Below are positions 44,240 through 56,303 of a DNA stretch of 64,000 nucleotides, piece by piece. The notes beneath the pieces are model-generated. The model was not told the DNA's origin. It worked only from the letters and a program-made list of their open reading frames with translations, and did not search any database. Both the position numbers and the translations under genes were made by a program. Numbering within the stretch: the stretch's first letter is position 1; the number at the start of each line of letters is the position of its first letter. Origin of the DNA: Macrophomina tecta (Eukaryota > Ascomycota > Dothideomycetes > Botryosphaeriales > Botryosphaeriaceae); contig JAKSGN010000006.1 of the NCBI GenBank assembly GCA_024180945.1, forward strand, positions 1,488,001-1,552,000, in the 5' to 3' direction.

Positions 44240-45340
44240 GCTCTTGCCCTTACTCGGCCATAACAAAACAATACAATCCTCCACAACACGACCACCGCCG
44301 TCGCCCTCCTCAATAAGCTGTGGAGCCACGACACGCAAATGCCGCGTGGGTGCTACTACCCGCTCTGTCGTCACAACGCGCCCCATTCGTCGATGCCCAG
44401 CAGCGGTGCTCGTGTTCCAGAAGCTTGAGTCGTCGCAACCCCGGGACCCACGGCAATCCCACGAGCAGCCCCGTCGACGTAACCGCAGCCTCGTCACGGC
44501 CCGAGGGCGCATCATCGTCACAGTGGGCTTGCAAAATAGCAGGGCGCTCATCTGAAGCTCAGATAAGTGCCCGATCTTCTGCCCCCATTCGCTTCTTGGT
44601 TTTGCTCACAGCTGGCCCCCTGCGTCAAATGCATCTTCAACCGGCTCTTCCCCATCTCTTTCCTTCTTTTTCTTGTGACACCAGGACTCGACACTCGTTC
44701 CGCATTCTTCTCATTCCTTGGCTCTCGCGCATCACTCCCGCCGCGTCCCTTGTCGGCCTTGGGGTGGTGCGATCGCGCACCACCGTACCACACGTATTCA
44801 AGTGGGCTCGAGCAAGAGGAAACATCGGGGCACGCTTTCTACGTTTGGTGAGTACTCATCGATCCCTTTTCGAGCTCCCAGAGCGCAATAGAAACCAATG
44901 TGCTGCCACGCTGGTCTCCATTTGCCTTATGAGGGCAGACACGGGCTTGATGGTGGCCTCGCTGTACAAGTCCACGTTTTGGTCGTTGCCCAATCACATT
45001 CTTTCACACCACTATATCAATTGCAACAGCCTGCCGAATAAAGCGTACACATCCATGTCAACCTATGTTTTGATGGTAAAGTGGACGGGCGTCCCTGGGT
45101 TTTCGCATTTCATAGTTTTCCTTCAAGACTGGCTGAGAATGGCTGCTATCAGCGTGGAATTTTCTAACTGACTACTTCCAAGGATCTGCATCGTGTACGG
45201 CTTGTTCAGATTGCTGAGCGTGACTAGAAAGAGTTGTCTTGGGAAACCGATCATCCAGCGGCTCCGGGTGCTTCAAAGGATTCGGTACTGCAAGTACATC
45301 CTTGAACTCGACACGCCCTGGACCTAAAAGTCACTCTAGG
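43730..45340. other. Intergenic region with GTT microsatellite
   Basis: About 1.6 kb with no convincing gene. A GTT repeat is annotated separately. Open frames at 44320-45171 read through it but have no domains. An unrecognised 5' exon of the following gene could lie here. Confidence 0.45.
44201..44240. repeat. (GTT)n microsatellite
   Basis: An uninterrupted tract of about thirteen GTT units. It lies between the DNMT5-like gene and the Ser-rich gene, outside any supported coding exon. Confidence 0.95.
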
Positions 45341-47323
45341 ATGCCTGATTCGTTCATGATGTCACCTCTCGAAACCCCATCCAGCAATTTGGATGCGGGT
45401 ATCGCTGACGACATACCTAAAACCATGCCCACCGCAGATCTTGGTCACGTTGCTGAACACAATGTCACAGCCACATCAACACCAGCCGTGTATTCCGTTC
45501 TAGACACCGTCACCAAGCCAAGGTCACGCCAATCGATGCATAAGACGGCCACCAACGCCACTACGGGCTCTATTCAGCAAGGGCTGCAGTCTTCACCATT
45601 GGCGGCCAGGCCAGCGTACAGGCGCAGTCCTTCAAAAGGACCGCGGAGATCAATCGATGGCAGACCGCTCATTCGTAACCCCCTGAAGCTATCAGTGCGC
45701 TCGAAGCCTCGTTCTTCGCCGCCTACATCAACGACGAATGGACTCCTCTCGATGGCAGAGACCGCAGCCCCAATGCTATCATCTTCAAAACGCAAACCTG
45801 GGACATTTTCATCTCCCAGAAAAGTGTCTTCGTCGGCCAGAAAAGGATTCGCTTCGCCTAGGAAGCCTTCCGGAAACCACCTGATGCAAACCCGCGACAA
45901 CGAGCTGCCTCATGGCGTTCGTCCGGGTACTTCAAGGGCTGCTGGCGGAGTGAAGCTCGCGCACTCTGTGTCAGTGCGGCTGCGAAGAAAACCACGACCA
46001 CTCGCAGTATCATCGAACCCGGAAACTTCAAGTTCTTCGTCAACCACTGCGTCGCCAGCGCCTGCACCAATCGCTGCACACCCAGAAGAAGCCACACTGA
46101 CTGCCAACGATCCGACAGGTGCGGAGACAGTCACGGACCATAATACACCTCCACTTCAAGACGAGCATCCTCCCAAGCCCGAACCCCAGATTACCGAGTC
46201 CGAACGGCTCGCAGAGTCATGGCGTGACCTTCGGCAGCGGGAGAAGTACTTGAAGCAAAAGGAGGAAGCTCTCCTTCTCGGCCAGATGCGCCTCAAGCAA
46301 GAACGCGCAGCCTTCGAAATGGAGAAATGTCGTTTTAACGAAGAGCAGCAGCAACGGCAACAGCGCAGAGCACCCCGGGAGGATGAGTCGCGAAGGAAAC
46401 GGACAAGTAGGCATAGCAGGAGCCAGAGCAGGCCAAGGAGCAAGGTTCTTCCCGACGATAGCTGGCGACGCGATCACCGCAGCGGCAAGATCAAGGACGA
46501 CCAGCAACAGCAACATCAACAAGACCGCCACAGCTCCTGGTCCTCCATCAACAGCAACAGCACCGCCTCGCCCTCCCCCTTCCCCTCCGACTCCGAGAGC
46601 ACGACCACGGCCACAACGCACTCCACGAATTCGTTTTCTACCCGCAAATCGACACCCGAACACTGCACCTGGTCCTCCCCTAACGCATCTCTCGCCGCCT
46701 CCTACGCGCGCTACAAGACCAACTGGGCCCGCCTCTCCCTGCGCTCCCCAAGCATCCCGTACCCATCACCCAATCACACGTCCGCAGAGCTGCGACAGAC
46801 CTCCCACCTGCCCCTCTCCGTCGGCCTCACATGGTCCTCGGACGACATCATCAAGTACAACGCCACGTGCTTCTTTCTCATCGCGCACGGCGTGCCCGTC
46901 GTGCCGGATCTCGTGAACGCGCGGCCGAAAATTGGTTTCAGCGGCGCGGGGCTGGCGGAGGACGGGCTGAAGGGGTTGGTGCGCGAGGTAAGGGGCGAGC
47001 TGAGGAGGTGGCATGAGGACGGACTGAAGTATCGGAGTGGTGGCGAGGAGGGGTGTGGGGATGGAGCGGAGAGGAAGGTTAATGAGGAGTTGGTCAGGGA
47101 TGAGACAGCGAGAGCTGTGTTCAGGGCGTTTACGGAGTTGAGAGATGGGCTGCAGGCGGAGATAAGATGGAGGAGGGAGAACGGGGTTGCGGTGGCTGCG
47201 GGTGATGAGACGAGGAGGAGGAGGAGGAGGAGGGAGGAGAAGGAGAGTGATGATGTGGAGAGAGAAGGGGTTGGGGCGGGGAGGGAGATGGATTGGACGG
47301 TGCTATCGGAGGCGATATTGTGA
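45341..47323 (+). CDS. Ser/Pro-rich hypothetical protein with central coiled coil
   Basis: Open frame giving 660 residues from the first ATG at 45341; the frame is open upstream to 45239 without an ATG, so a 5' exon is possible. Residues 1-285 are Ser/Pro/Thr/Arg-rich and disordered. Residues about 310-370 (LAESWRDLRQREKYLKQKEE and following) form a charged coiled coil with a Gln run. Another disordered stretch with RSQSRPRSK and poly-Gln/His follows. From about 475 the sequence becomes ordered: SLAASYARYKTNWARLS, GLTWSSDDIIKYNATCFFLIAHG and a helical Arg/Glu-rich end. The later part is most likely the conserved core. I do not recognise the family. It has no signal peptide or membrane span. 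Function unknown. Confidence 0.7.
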   Translation: MPDSFMMSPLETPSSNLDAGIADDIPKTMPTADLGHVAEHNVTATSTPAVYSVLDTVTKPRSRQSMHKTATNATTGSIQQGLQSSPLAARPAYRRSPSKGPRRSIDGRPLIRNPLKLSVRSKPRSSPPTSTTNGLLSMAETAAPMLSSSKRKPGTFSSPRKVSSSARKGFASPRKPSGNHLMQTRDNELPHGVRPGTSRAAGGVKLAHSVSVRLRRKPRPLAVSSNPETSSSSSTTASPAPAPIAAHPEEATLTANDPTGAETVTDHNTPPLQDEHPPKPEPQITESERLAESWRDLRQREKYLKQKEEALLLGQMRLKQERAAFEMEKCRFNEEQQQRQQRRAPREDESRRKRTSRHSRSQSRPRSKVLPDDSWRRDHRSGKIKDDQQQQHQQDRHSSWSSINSNSTASPSPFPSDSESTTTATTHSTNSFSTRKSTPEHCTWSSPNASLAASYARYKTNWARLSLRSPSIPYPSPNHTSAELRQTSHLPLSVGLTWSSDDIIKYNATCFFLIAHGVPVVPDLVNARPKIGFSGAGLAEDGLKGLVREVRGELRRWHEDGLKYRSGGEEGCGDGAERKVNEELVRDETARAVFRAFTELRDGLQAEIRWRRENGVAVAAGDETRRRRRRREEKESDDVEREGVGAGREMDWTVLSEAIL

Positions 47324-48440
47324 GGTATCGGGGGTTGGAGGCTACGAGTGATGACTCACGCTGAACGTTTACCACGGGGACAACGATCGCGGTTGGAGAA
47401 GCACGGGCATCTATAGACGGGGCATATCCGCGAGGATTGGTGATGGGGATGCACGGATTGTTTTGGCGTTCGTTATTTCTGGGATGAGGCCCACTCTTGG
47501 GGTTCGGTTCGATACCATGGGAGGCAGCATTCGACTTGATATTACTCTTCATTTTAACCTCGATATTAGAAGTTAATTGGACATGATACATCCCAATACA
47601 TATCGTTTCCGTTTCACATTACTTCGTAAAGTGTCGTGGTCGGTTCTTGTGGCACTGCCAAAGCGGATAAAAGGAACCCGGGCGTGCATCTGAATGGCAC
47701 TGAATGTTTTGCAGATGCCTTATGCTTGAAAAAAAAAAAAAAAAGAAAGGAGAAAAGAAAAATGTTCCCGCACACTTCTGCAAGGCGTATCTGCAAGGCG
47801 GTGCCCGTAGGTGACTTATGACCGAAGTTCGTGATCTCGTCATGTCATTCCAGGGATGGGTCGTCGTCTTCCCAGGCTGCTTCCGGACGCCCGGGGGGGG
47901 GGGGTTGAAGCGGCCATACCGGCGCAAATTTCCCTTGATTGCAATGACACCCATGTCCGGGTGACTGCTTGAACTTTGACGGCCTATTCAATCCAGAGTG
48001 ATTTCTTTCTCCTGCGGATCTCCCCACATAGGCTTACTCGTCTTTGCGAGTGAGGTCCCACTGCCCTCCTCTACCCTCTTTCTATTTCTTTCCTGCCTGT
48101 CCTCCTCCGAATCCGCCCCCCAACGATCGGCCGGGAGCCGGATCCAGACATTCCACATTTGGTTCTTGGTCTTTCTCAAAGACGGGTGTCGCATCCAACT
48201 TGCAGCTGATGGACAAAAAAGTCGCCCGCTCTCTCGCACCACCACGCTCTTTTTTATACAAAACCTTAGCCAGTCAGTCTTTCTTCTTCTTCTTTTTTTT
48301 TTTTTTTTGGTTGTCCCCACAGTGTCTTCGGCGGGATAGGGGAAAACACTCCAAACCACCTATTCACCTCCAACTTTTGTCACCTCGATCCGCCTCCAAA
48401 CCAGAAAAAAGCATCCAACAAACACAACTCCCACACCTCT
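47324..48440. other. Intergenic region with homopolymer runs
   Basis: About 1.1 kb between converging genes. Contains an A-rich tract at 47730-47763, a run of 12 G at 47893-47904 and a pyrimidine/T tract at about 48280-48308. Nothing gene-like recognised. Confidence 0.55.
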
Positions 48441-49046
48441 TCAAGGCTCCGCCACGCCCAGCGGCCGGACGGCGAAAATGCTGCCGTCCAGGTACATCAT
48501 GACCTGCCGCTCGTAAACGCGCTGCAGGCAGATGTCGGAGTCGCGCGCGCGCACCTCGCGCAGGCTTTCGTCGCGCGGCGAGAATACTCGGCGCAGGGTG
48601 CGGGCGCGGGAGAGCGGGGAACTCGCCGAGGACGAACTTGACGACGACGACGAATAGCCGGAGGAGGAGGAGGCGGGGCGTTGGCGGACTGGTGATATCG
48701 GTGTTGGCAGTGAAGCGGGGTAGATACTGGTTGGTGCCGTTGCTGTTGCTGTCGCTGATGAGGCGGAGTGCGCACGGAAGCGGACGGGGCGTTGGCGGGC
48801 GCGCTGACTGTTGGTATAGTGCAGGGCGGCGTCAATCTCGTAGATGATGGCGCGGACGGTCTCCGGGGCTTCGCTGGACGCGCGTGATGAAGCCAGGGAG
48901 GACGATGATGAGGTTGAGATGGCTGAGAGGGGGAGTTCTTCGGGAGGGTCCGGCAGGGGGCGTGGGAGGCGGCGGCGGATGGGCGAAGGGGTGGAGCGGA
49001 AGTCTGGGAAGTGAGGAGGTGGGGATGGGGTTCGGCAGGAGCCCAT
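48441..49046 (-). CDS. Small Ser-rich conserved hypothetical protein
   Basis: Single-exon frame of 201 residues from ATG at 49046. The N-terminus is Pro-rich (TPSPPPHFPDFRSTPSPIRR). The middle has several Ser runs and a short ordered-looking helix, PETVRAIIYEIDAALHYTNS. The last 40 residues lose the low complexity: SDICLQRVYERQVMMYLDGS then IFAVRPLG. A low-complexity body with an ordered end suggests a real gene rather than a GC-driven frame. No catalytic motif, signal peptide or membrane span is visible. Function unknown. Confidence 0.6.
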   Translation of the reverse strand: MGSCRTPSPPPHFPDFRSTPSPIRRRLPRPLPDPPEELPLSAISTSSSSSLASSRASSEAPETVRAIIYEIDAALHYTNSQRARQRPVRFRAHSASSATATATAPTSIYPASLPTPISPVRQRPASSSSGYSSSSSSSSSASSPLSRARTLRRVFSPRDESLREVRARDSDICLQRVYERQVMMYLDGSIFAVRPLGVAEP

Positions 49047-51130
49047 CGTTTGCAGATGGAGGAAGAAGGAGCCGTATTAATTGATCAGAGGAGTGGGAGA
49101 GGCATTAGATGCCAGGGAGCGAAGATGGCCCCGGTGTCTCGGAAGGTGGGAGATAGGAAAACGAATATGATGCACACACCGCTACCCGTGGTGATGGTCC
49201 AGACGAAAGCACGAGCACGGGAGATCAGCGTCGCTTGTCTCGAGGATCACAGTGTAGAGGAAAAGGTAAATCCAGAAGGGGTGGCGGGGAGAGGTGGGCT
49301 GTCGTCTATATACACTGCCCTACCACGCCGTTTTCTATCCTGGGCTGATCGTAGATTGCGCAGCAGGCGATGCACTTCTGCTTGGACGCATGTGGAGCGC
49401 CACTTCTCGAGCAGGGGTAGGGCCCAAAAGCCGCGAGAGGTTGGTGTCGAAGCCGGGACAGCGGCCGGCCACCATCCCAGCCACTCGGGCAGGATGACGC
49501 CAACAGAGGGCGGAAGCGAGGATGCATGTTTTTTGGCAGCAGCAGGTGCGACGAGATGCACGGCCGCAGGTCCCGGTAAGCTGATGTCAGTGGTGCTTCT
49601 AGGCGGTGGTAGTAGAGGATGGAAGAGGGCGGATGTTGTGAAAAGAAAGTACAACGTGCTGCAGGTGACGTCGGGTTGGCCCGCGCTAGTCATGGGCGCG
49701 CGCCTGCCCGTCATGGCTGGTCTAGACTGACCACTACTGCGGCGATGCTGCTGCAGGGAAGCGGGACGAACAAACAAGCAACAATGCAGCCGCCCGCCGT
49801 TGTGCTGCTTCTGCCGCACCTCATGAACCGCCCTCGACATGCACCATCGAACATACAAACCACTCCCCAATACCCCGGCCTCCGCCTCCCTCCGCCGCGT
49901 CCCTCTTTTGCCCGCTGCGCCTCATGCTCACCCGCCTATTTCCAACAGCTGCCTCGCGAGATGACAGGCACATCCACCATACGCAGGGCTGCTGCTCTTT
50001 GCCCCAGTACTTTCCGCGCATTCCCGCTCTCCTCACCACACACCGCCCACACACCCTCAACGGGCGCCTCAGCGCCCACCTTGGCCTCAGTCATTCAGCT
50101 CCTCTCAGCTGTTGTATGCCCACGCCTCCTGCTTCCCCCCAGAAAGCCCCATGATCCCCACGGCTCCCCATCGGATGTGAGGTTGTGTTACGACCCCGTG
50201 GCATTCTTTCCTCACCACCGCTGCCGCCGCCGCTCCGGGCAAGTGAGCGCACGCTAAGGCAAGAGTGGAAGAAGGGGGGGAAAAAAAGGCCTGCCTTTTC
50301 CCGCCCAGCCTGATTGAGTTCCCCACCCTGGTTCCCGCGGAGCCCTGTCGCAATCGATGACTTGCATCTGTGGGTGTAGGGGTTGCGGATATGTAAGGCG
50401 GAGAGCACAAAAGGCGGATCATTAACCTTTTGTTCGTGTCGGGAACACTTGCAGCCAACATGGGCACGTGGTGTCGGCCGCCAATCACCTCAGCACCATA
50501 CCATATGCGCGGCTTATGTGGGCTGCTTACTCTCTGGAATGCTGCTCTCTGAGAGGAAGAAAGAAGGGGAAGAACAATAAGGGTCCTCTCTTCATGACCT
50601 ACCCCATTCTCTTTTTGCTTTTTTCATGCTCGTTAGCACTGGCAGATGCCTGCGCCGCAGCCCAACCCCTATCAACAAGCCCACATGACCGGTCTCTGCT
50701 CCGGACTGATGATCCATTCGCTCATGTAATCCTCTTGTTTGCCCATATCTTTCCGATCAAGCCTCTTAAAAACCAATGACAGCACTTTCTGGCGCTACAC
50801 TTGCCCGCACCTCGCCTTAATCTCATGTTCGTGCAGCTGGCCCCCTCCCGCTACCCCGTTAATAATCTTGCTCATAATGCCCGATATATGCCCAAGTGAA
50901 GTAACACGGGAGGGATCTGTACATCCTTGCCTCAATTGGATCTTTCGCTATCCAAGAAAAACGCCGTCGCTGGCCTCGAGCGGCAATACCGGCGCCGCAA
51001 AATCCCTGGGCTGAGAAACAGGGAGAAAGAGAGGAAGAAAAAAAAATTTTCCAGCCTTGCCAGCAAAAGTTGTCACTGCGGGGTATCTCAATCACACATG
51101 CACACACGCACATAAAAATCAGTAGTAGAA
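49047..51130. other. Intergenic region
   Basis: About 2.1 kb. Many GC-rich open frames on both strands with low-complexity translations and no domains. Probably the upstream region of the 201-aa gene and the 3' region of INP1. Confidence 0.5.
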
Positions 51131-52956
51131 TCAGTCCACATCCGAGCCATCAGGCTCCGCCTTCGTCCTGTAGTTATGCAACGGGATGCCGTAATCGTCC
51201 TCGTCGTCCCACTCGTCCTCGTCCTCGCTCCACTGCCACGCCCCCGGGATCTTCTTCCCTCGCCGCAGGCTCCACGAGTCTGGCGTGAACATGCCCGTGG
51301 CTATGCGCGCCGCTATACGGAGCATGAGCGCGACGAGGTGCGCCGGCGGGCCGATCAAGATGCCCATCGTCTTCTGCATGATGGCGCTCGTGTACTCTTT
51401 CTTCGGCTGATGTTGAGGCGGAGTGAAGAGGTTCGCCGGATGCGGCATGGGCGAGAAGGCACGCAGATGGGAAGTGCTGGTCAGACGGCGAAGCCTGATG
51501 GACTCGGGCGGTGGATCCACACCCGGAGAGCTCATGTCCACGGCTGAGTCCGAGTCGCTGGTCAGAGTCGGTGTCGGCGGGGTGGAGCTGGGTCGCTCTT
51601 CGGCACGGGGCGACGGCGTAAATGGCGAGCGCTCATCTTCACTGAGGTGCATGTGACCGGTGATTGTCAGCTCGGATATCTCACGCTTATGGCGCGTCCC
51701 CGGGCTGGTGTTCAGGTCTTGATCTGACGCGCCGGCCACCGCCTGTGTTGGCGGAGATTCTCGACGCGTCGACGCAGCGTCAAAGTACATCGACGTCTGC
51801 CTGGATCGCAGATCTCTTATGTCTGATTCGTAGTTCACAGAGTAGAAAGATTCTGCGGCGGATTCTGCGGTGGAGGAAATGCTTGCCGCATCAGAGTTGA
51901 CATCAGACGACTCTTCAGCCGAGACGCCAAGCGACGAACTTGATGCCGACCTGAAGCGCAGCTGCGCCGGCGCCGTCGCTGATCTCGCACTTTCGGCAGC
52001 CCTCATCTTTGGCTTCAAGTAGCGCCTGACGCTCGAGCTTTCCGAGGACCCGTCTTCGGATGGCGTCTCGTCCTCCGCAATGGAGCTGGAAATTGAGGCC
52101 GTTGAGAAGACACTGCTGCGCCTGTAAAAATCCGAAGAGGCTGATATGGTACTATTGTCCGAGGCGAATGACTTCTCTGTCCCCTGGCTCGTTGGCCGCT
52201 CACCGTCTTCCGGTTTCCAGACGCCGTCAAGCTTCCACTTCTTGGCCCTACCGGGAGTCACAGGTCTCTTGCGCCGTGGTGGTGTTGCCGGGACCTCTGG
52301 GATTTCAACATGGAAACCACGCGTGAATGGGCACGCGGTCTTCTCAAAGAGGAGGACTTTTTCCATCACGCCTTTAAACTCCTCCACCTTGGCCAGGTTC
52401 TCCTCTCCGTCACCGGGCAGCTCGATACGGTAGTACGAGTTCGGGCGGGGTATGCGCATAGCGAACTTTGACACGCCGTCGACGCACCAGCACTGCGACT
52501 TGGGCAGGATTGCGTGGAGCAGGGTGCCGGAGTGAAGGAATGCGACGGACCCAGGGACGCGGTAGATCCTGATCGGACCTGTACAGCGATTAGCAGGGCG
52601 ACAGGCCGAGCTGCAAGGTTGCACGTACCAGCGGCGACGGTGCTCTCGGTCGGCGAAACCCAAGGGATGGTATCTGGGGGGGCGTGATCCCTGAGGACCG
52701 TCCGATTGCTGGCGCTAGACGACGGCCTAGAGAGCGACGACGCCGTTGTGAACAGCACTACCTTGGCGAAGCTGTGATTGAACAGCGTCTCGACTCCATC
52801 GCTAGACCCAGGCGACTCAGGGGGCGTGCTCGGGTTGCTGAAGCGTGTTGGAAGGGTGAAAGAACGGCGCACGCCGCGGCTAGCCGTGGGCGGCGCAGAG
52901 GTCGGGGTCGAGGCAGCGGTCGGGGAGGACATGGCGCATGCGGGCGAATCAGGCAT
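51131..52956 (-). CDS. INP1: Inheritance of peroxisomes protein 1
   Basis: Peripheral peroxisomal protein that tethers peroxisomes to the cell cortex so that some stay in the mother compartment. Two exons on the minus strand (52629-52956 and 51131-52578, 50-nt intron), 591 residues. The conserved INP1 domain spans the exon junction: residues about 55-160 with TLFNHSFAKVVLF, GPIRIYRVPGSVAFLHSGTL, QCWCVDGVSKFAMRIPRPNS and YYRIELPG. The middle is very Ser-rich and disordered, and the end has a hydrophobic amphipathic stretch (MGILIGPPAHLVALMLRIAA) and an acidic tail. The start at 52956 is the first ATG of the frame. Joining G-PIRIYRVPG across the intron recreates the family block, which supports the exon model. 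Confidence 0.88.
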
Positions 52957-53364
52957 GCATGCTGACGCGGGTGTGGACGTTGCGAGCTGGAGCTGCAGGC
53001 GCAAGCGTCGTGGTGTTTTGCGAGTGGAAAGGAAGCGTGGTGGGCTGGCGGGCAGAGCAAAGAGCAAATGGCCGGTGACGAGAGATCGACCGGGCTGGTG
53101 CTGCGGGCGGCTGGCGGGCCTTCACGCGGCATGCGCGTGAGCTCTGCGCGACAGGGGCATTGCCTAGCCAGCCGCTGTCCAAAGCACCGCCAGACACCTC
53201 GCTATTGGCCGCACTTCAAACACATTGCGAAACACAGCAGCACCACTCTCACCTGTCATTCATGCACATCATATCCTTTCCTCGTGAATTGAGCTCTATG
53301 CTAGCCGCGCTCGTGCAGAAGTACAGTCCCGAACCTCATTGCACCCAACCCGCCAATACTTGGC
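52957..53364. other. Intergenic region, INP1 promoter
   Basis: About 400 bp between the proteasome gene stop and the INP1 start, both minus strand. Presumed promoter of INP1. No other feature seen. Confidence 0.5.
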
Positions 53365-54395
53365 CTACTCCAGATCTGCCGTAACGTTGGAGAACTCGCC
53401 CTTCTCCAGCTTCGTCTTCCAGAAGATGGGGTTGGTGTCGTTGAAACCGTGCCTGACCCAGCCGTCCTCCTTGACGTGGTAGAGGTTGATGAACCCACCA
53501 GAGAATGCGTCCCTGTGTGTGGCGGCAAGAATACTGCGACGTCCGAGCTCAAGCGCATCCTCATCCGAGAGATCGTACTTGTACTCCGCGTCCAGGACAC
53601 CATACGCGAATGTCTGACCGGATCCGACACAGAAGAGGTTGCCAGAGAGACGGGTGCCGTCGCTGTCGATGTAGTAGAGAGCCGGGCCTTCCTGGGGAGT
53701 TACACCTGCACACATCGTACCCTGTAGCCAGCACATCAGTTTTGACCGACAAGCCAAAGGCGCAGGCAGCTACTTACCATGCTCAAGCCCATTCCCTTGT
53801 ATGAGTAGACCAGGTTGGCGAGGATCTTGGATGCGGCGGCGACGGAAATGCGGCGCTTGTGCCTCAGCTCGTGGAGACGGCACTGCATGCCGAGGTAGGC
53901 AAGCCAGTACTGGCAGTCCTGTGATTCGGCATAGTCCGTCAGACTCTTTCTCTTCCCGCTTGGAGTAGAAGGTGCAGCTTACCGCAGCGCCACCGGCCAT
54001 GGTTCCCAGCAGGCAGTTGTTGATCTCGATAACCTTCTTCACCGTCTGACTAGCAATCCAGTTGCCGGCAGTAGCTCTCGAATCGGTAGCGACGATGATG
54101 CCGCCCTTGAACCTAAAGGCTAGAGTCGTGGTGCCGTGCGCGATCTTGATGGGGCAGTTCGGGTTGGAGTAGTCGTCGGTCATGGTGCGGAGCCATGATG
54201 CAGGCTGACAAGACCGTCAGTATGGCGGGAAGCTGGATCATGAGGCGGTGACTATGGACGTACAGCAGCGACGGGAGGCAGAGCAAACTTGAGCGAGAGC
54301 GGCGGGGTGACTTCCATAAGCTCCTGCTGTTCGTCCTGGCCATAGCCCTCATTCTGGTGCGGCGCCTGGCTGTACTGTGCCACTAACGAGTCCAT
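53365..54395 (-). CDS. PRE2: 20S proteasome subunit beta-5 (chymotrypsin-like)
   Basis: Catalytic beta-5 subunit of the 20S proteasome. Exons on the minus strand: 54264-54395, 53983-54204, 53778-53918 and 53365-53721; introns 59, 64 and 56 nt; 283 residues. A 68-residue propeptide ends IAHG, and autocatalytic cleavage would expose Thr69 (TTTLAFRF) as the N-terminal nucleophile. Counting from that Thr, Asp17, Arg19 (TDSRATAG) and Lys33 (QTVKKVIEI) are all present. The conserved SMGTMCAGV and DSDGTRLSG blocks follow. The mature length of 215 residues and the loops match beta-5 rather than beta-1 or beta-2. All exon joins are in frame and in conserved blocks. Confidence 0.96.
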
Positions 54396-56303
54396 GGCGT
54401 TGTGTGTTGTCTTGCAAGGCGGGGGAGAGGAGGATAGAGGCGGCCAGATTACGGATGCGGTGGTCGATGGGGCGGATTGGGAGCGGCTTGAAGCTTGGGT
54501 GGTGGATGGATGATGATGATGATGAGCTTCGGCTCCAGGCACGCAGCGAGGCGCGTCAAGCTGTCGGCCGCCGTCAAGCTCCGACAGAGCCGCACCCACT
54601 CCGCTGCCTCCATCTACCGTTCATCTTTCGCATCAAGCTCCCCGCGCATGCTTCTCGCATACTTTCGTGCCCACCTTGTAACACACCGTTCTCACTTCTA
54701 AGCGTTCGCGACAAGCTGCTCCGTGCGAGATAAATCTCCTTTAACCATTAACGACAACACATCGAGGTGGCACGCAGGCGACGAATATCCTGTGCTACTC
54801 ATGCTACTGGCCCAGCTGAAGTATGGACGCAGCCAGGCTAACCTCTTGAACGAGCGATCAAAGCTGCATCATTCATGGGAAGCCGTAGAATGAGAAAGAG
54901 AAGAAGGAGCAGGTACTCGAACATGGGAGATTGAAGTGTTCACCCAGACAAAAAGTATCCATCTCCGTGCCCACTTCCATCTAGCGGAATCCTTCATTTC
55001 GCCCTCGTCACTTTGCTCGAACCTTTGAGACCATTGGGGCCAACCCAATTCCCCATCACGGCGGCGGAGACACCCTAAAGTCCACCAACTCCATCATGGC
55101 AAAGCTCGCGTCACTCCCCAACACCGTCGCACTTAACTCGGTAAACCCCTCATGTGCCCGCGCTCCCTTGTCCATGAATCTCCTGGTCCGAGCGGACGCT
55201 CCTCGCGTACAACCCTTCATTGTTCCTAAACACCAATGTCCACTTCAGCGGATACGTCAGCCCCGAACACGCACTTGTCCAACTCTTCCCGTAATGGAGC
55301 ACCAGATCAAAGCACCAGAACATGCGTGCTCACCGGCATTCTCATGCTCGCGAGCCGCGTTGTGATCTCGGGGTCCGTATCCTTGTCGATGGCGTTGAGG
55401 CTGGCTCTGACGGCCGGGTCAGCGAAGTGCAGCGCGAACAAGGTCCAGTTGCCCTGTCCGGGATTCCCATGCTGCCATTGTCTATCATACCACTTGAGGC
55501 TGTTAACTGGACCCACAGTGCGCTTGGTTCCGTTAAGAGTGAGTGTTCAGTATGTGACAGATTAGAGTTTCTTTGCTGGCATGAGATCTTCAAGCTACTG
55601 GCCGCATTGGCTTGAGCCGTTGGCATGCATAATTTACGTCTACAAGAGACAGCAGTAACATTGCTTGAATAACAAACCAACAAGTATCAACGGATTGGTC
55701 GAAGTTATTTCCTCACGAGATCGGTTTCAGGGTATTGCAACAGCAAGTGCACATATACGCAGGGGGGAGTAGAACTATCCATCCGGACATCAATATTCAG
55801 AATAGTTAGGGACATTTACGTCCGGATGAACGCTTCAACTGCCATTGGTAAGGGCAGGTTGCAATGCTTCTGATATTGACATTGTAGGCGATTCGCGAAA
55901 GCTTGAGCAGGTAGAGCTGGTGTGAGGTAGTAAGGCCCAACACCGCACCCGTAGTGAATGAAAAGCTTAGGACAAACCTTGATTGATAGTATGATGATAT
56001 TACCAGTAGGCTATCGATACAAACTAACGGCTCTGAGTAAGAATTGGGCTAAAATCATGCTTTCGGGGGCATCCCGCCTAGAAGAGGATTTTCAGCTCTA
56101 TACGTTTGTGGCATCGGCTATAAAAGTTGACACCTGCCGACGGCATATCGCACCACCTCTGGTTTGGAGTCATTCTTTGACCTATGGTGATCCCGAGAAG
56201 GAAATAAGTAACTCCTGTCGAAGCGCAAAAATCCTTCCTAGTTGCTTTCTTTGCAGATACATATCTTCTTGCACTTCTTGATCCAACTCAAGGTCCGACA
56301 ACC
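54396..56303. other. Gene-poor region
   Basis: About 1.9 kb. A minus-strand frame near 55307-55520 (WYDRQWQHGNPGQGNWTLFA and following) has protein-like composition but no start, exon partners or family I can name. Otherwise only short frames. Confidence 0.45.

Noticed and set aside
44320..45171. 283-aa plus-strand frame after the GTT repeat
   Set aside because: No domain, mixed composition, and no splice link to the next gene that I could support.
49011..50257. Several overlapping GC-rich frames on both strands
   Set aside because: Low complexity and mutually overlapping; no domain or splice structure.
55307..55516. 69-aa minus-strand frame with protein-like composition
   Set aside because: Too short, no start context and no family I can name; left as an intergenic note.
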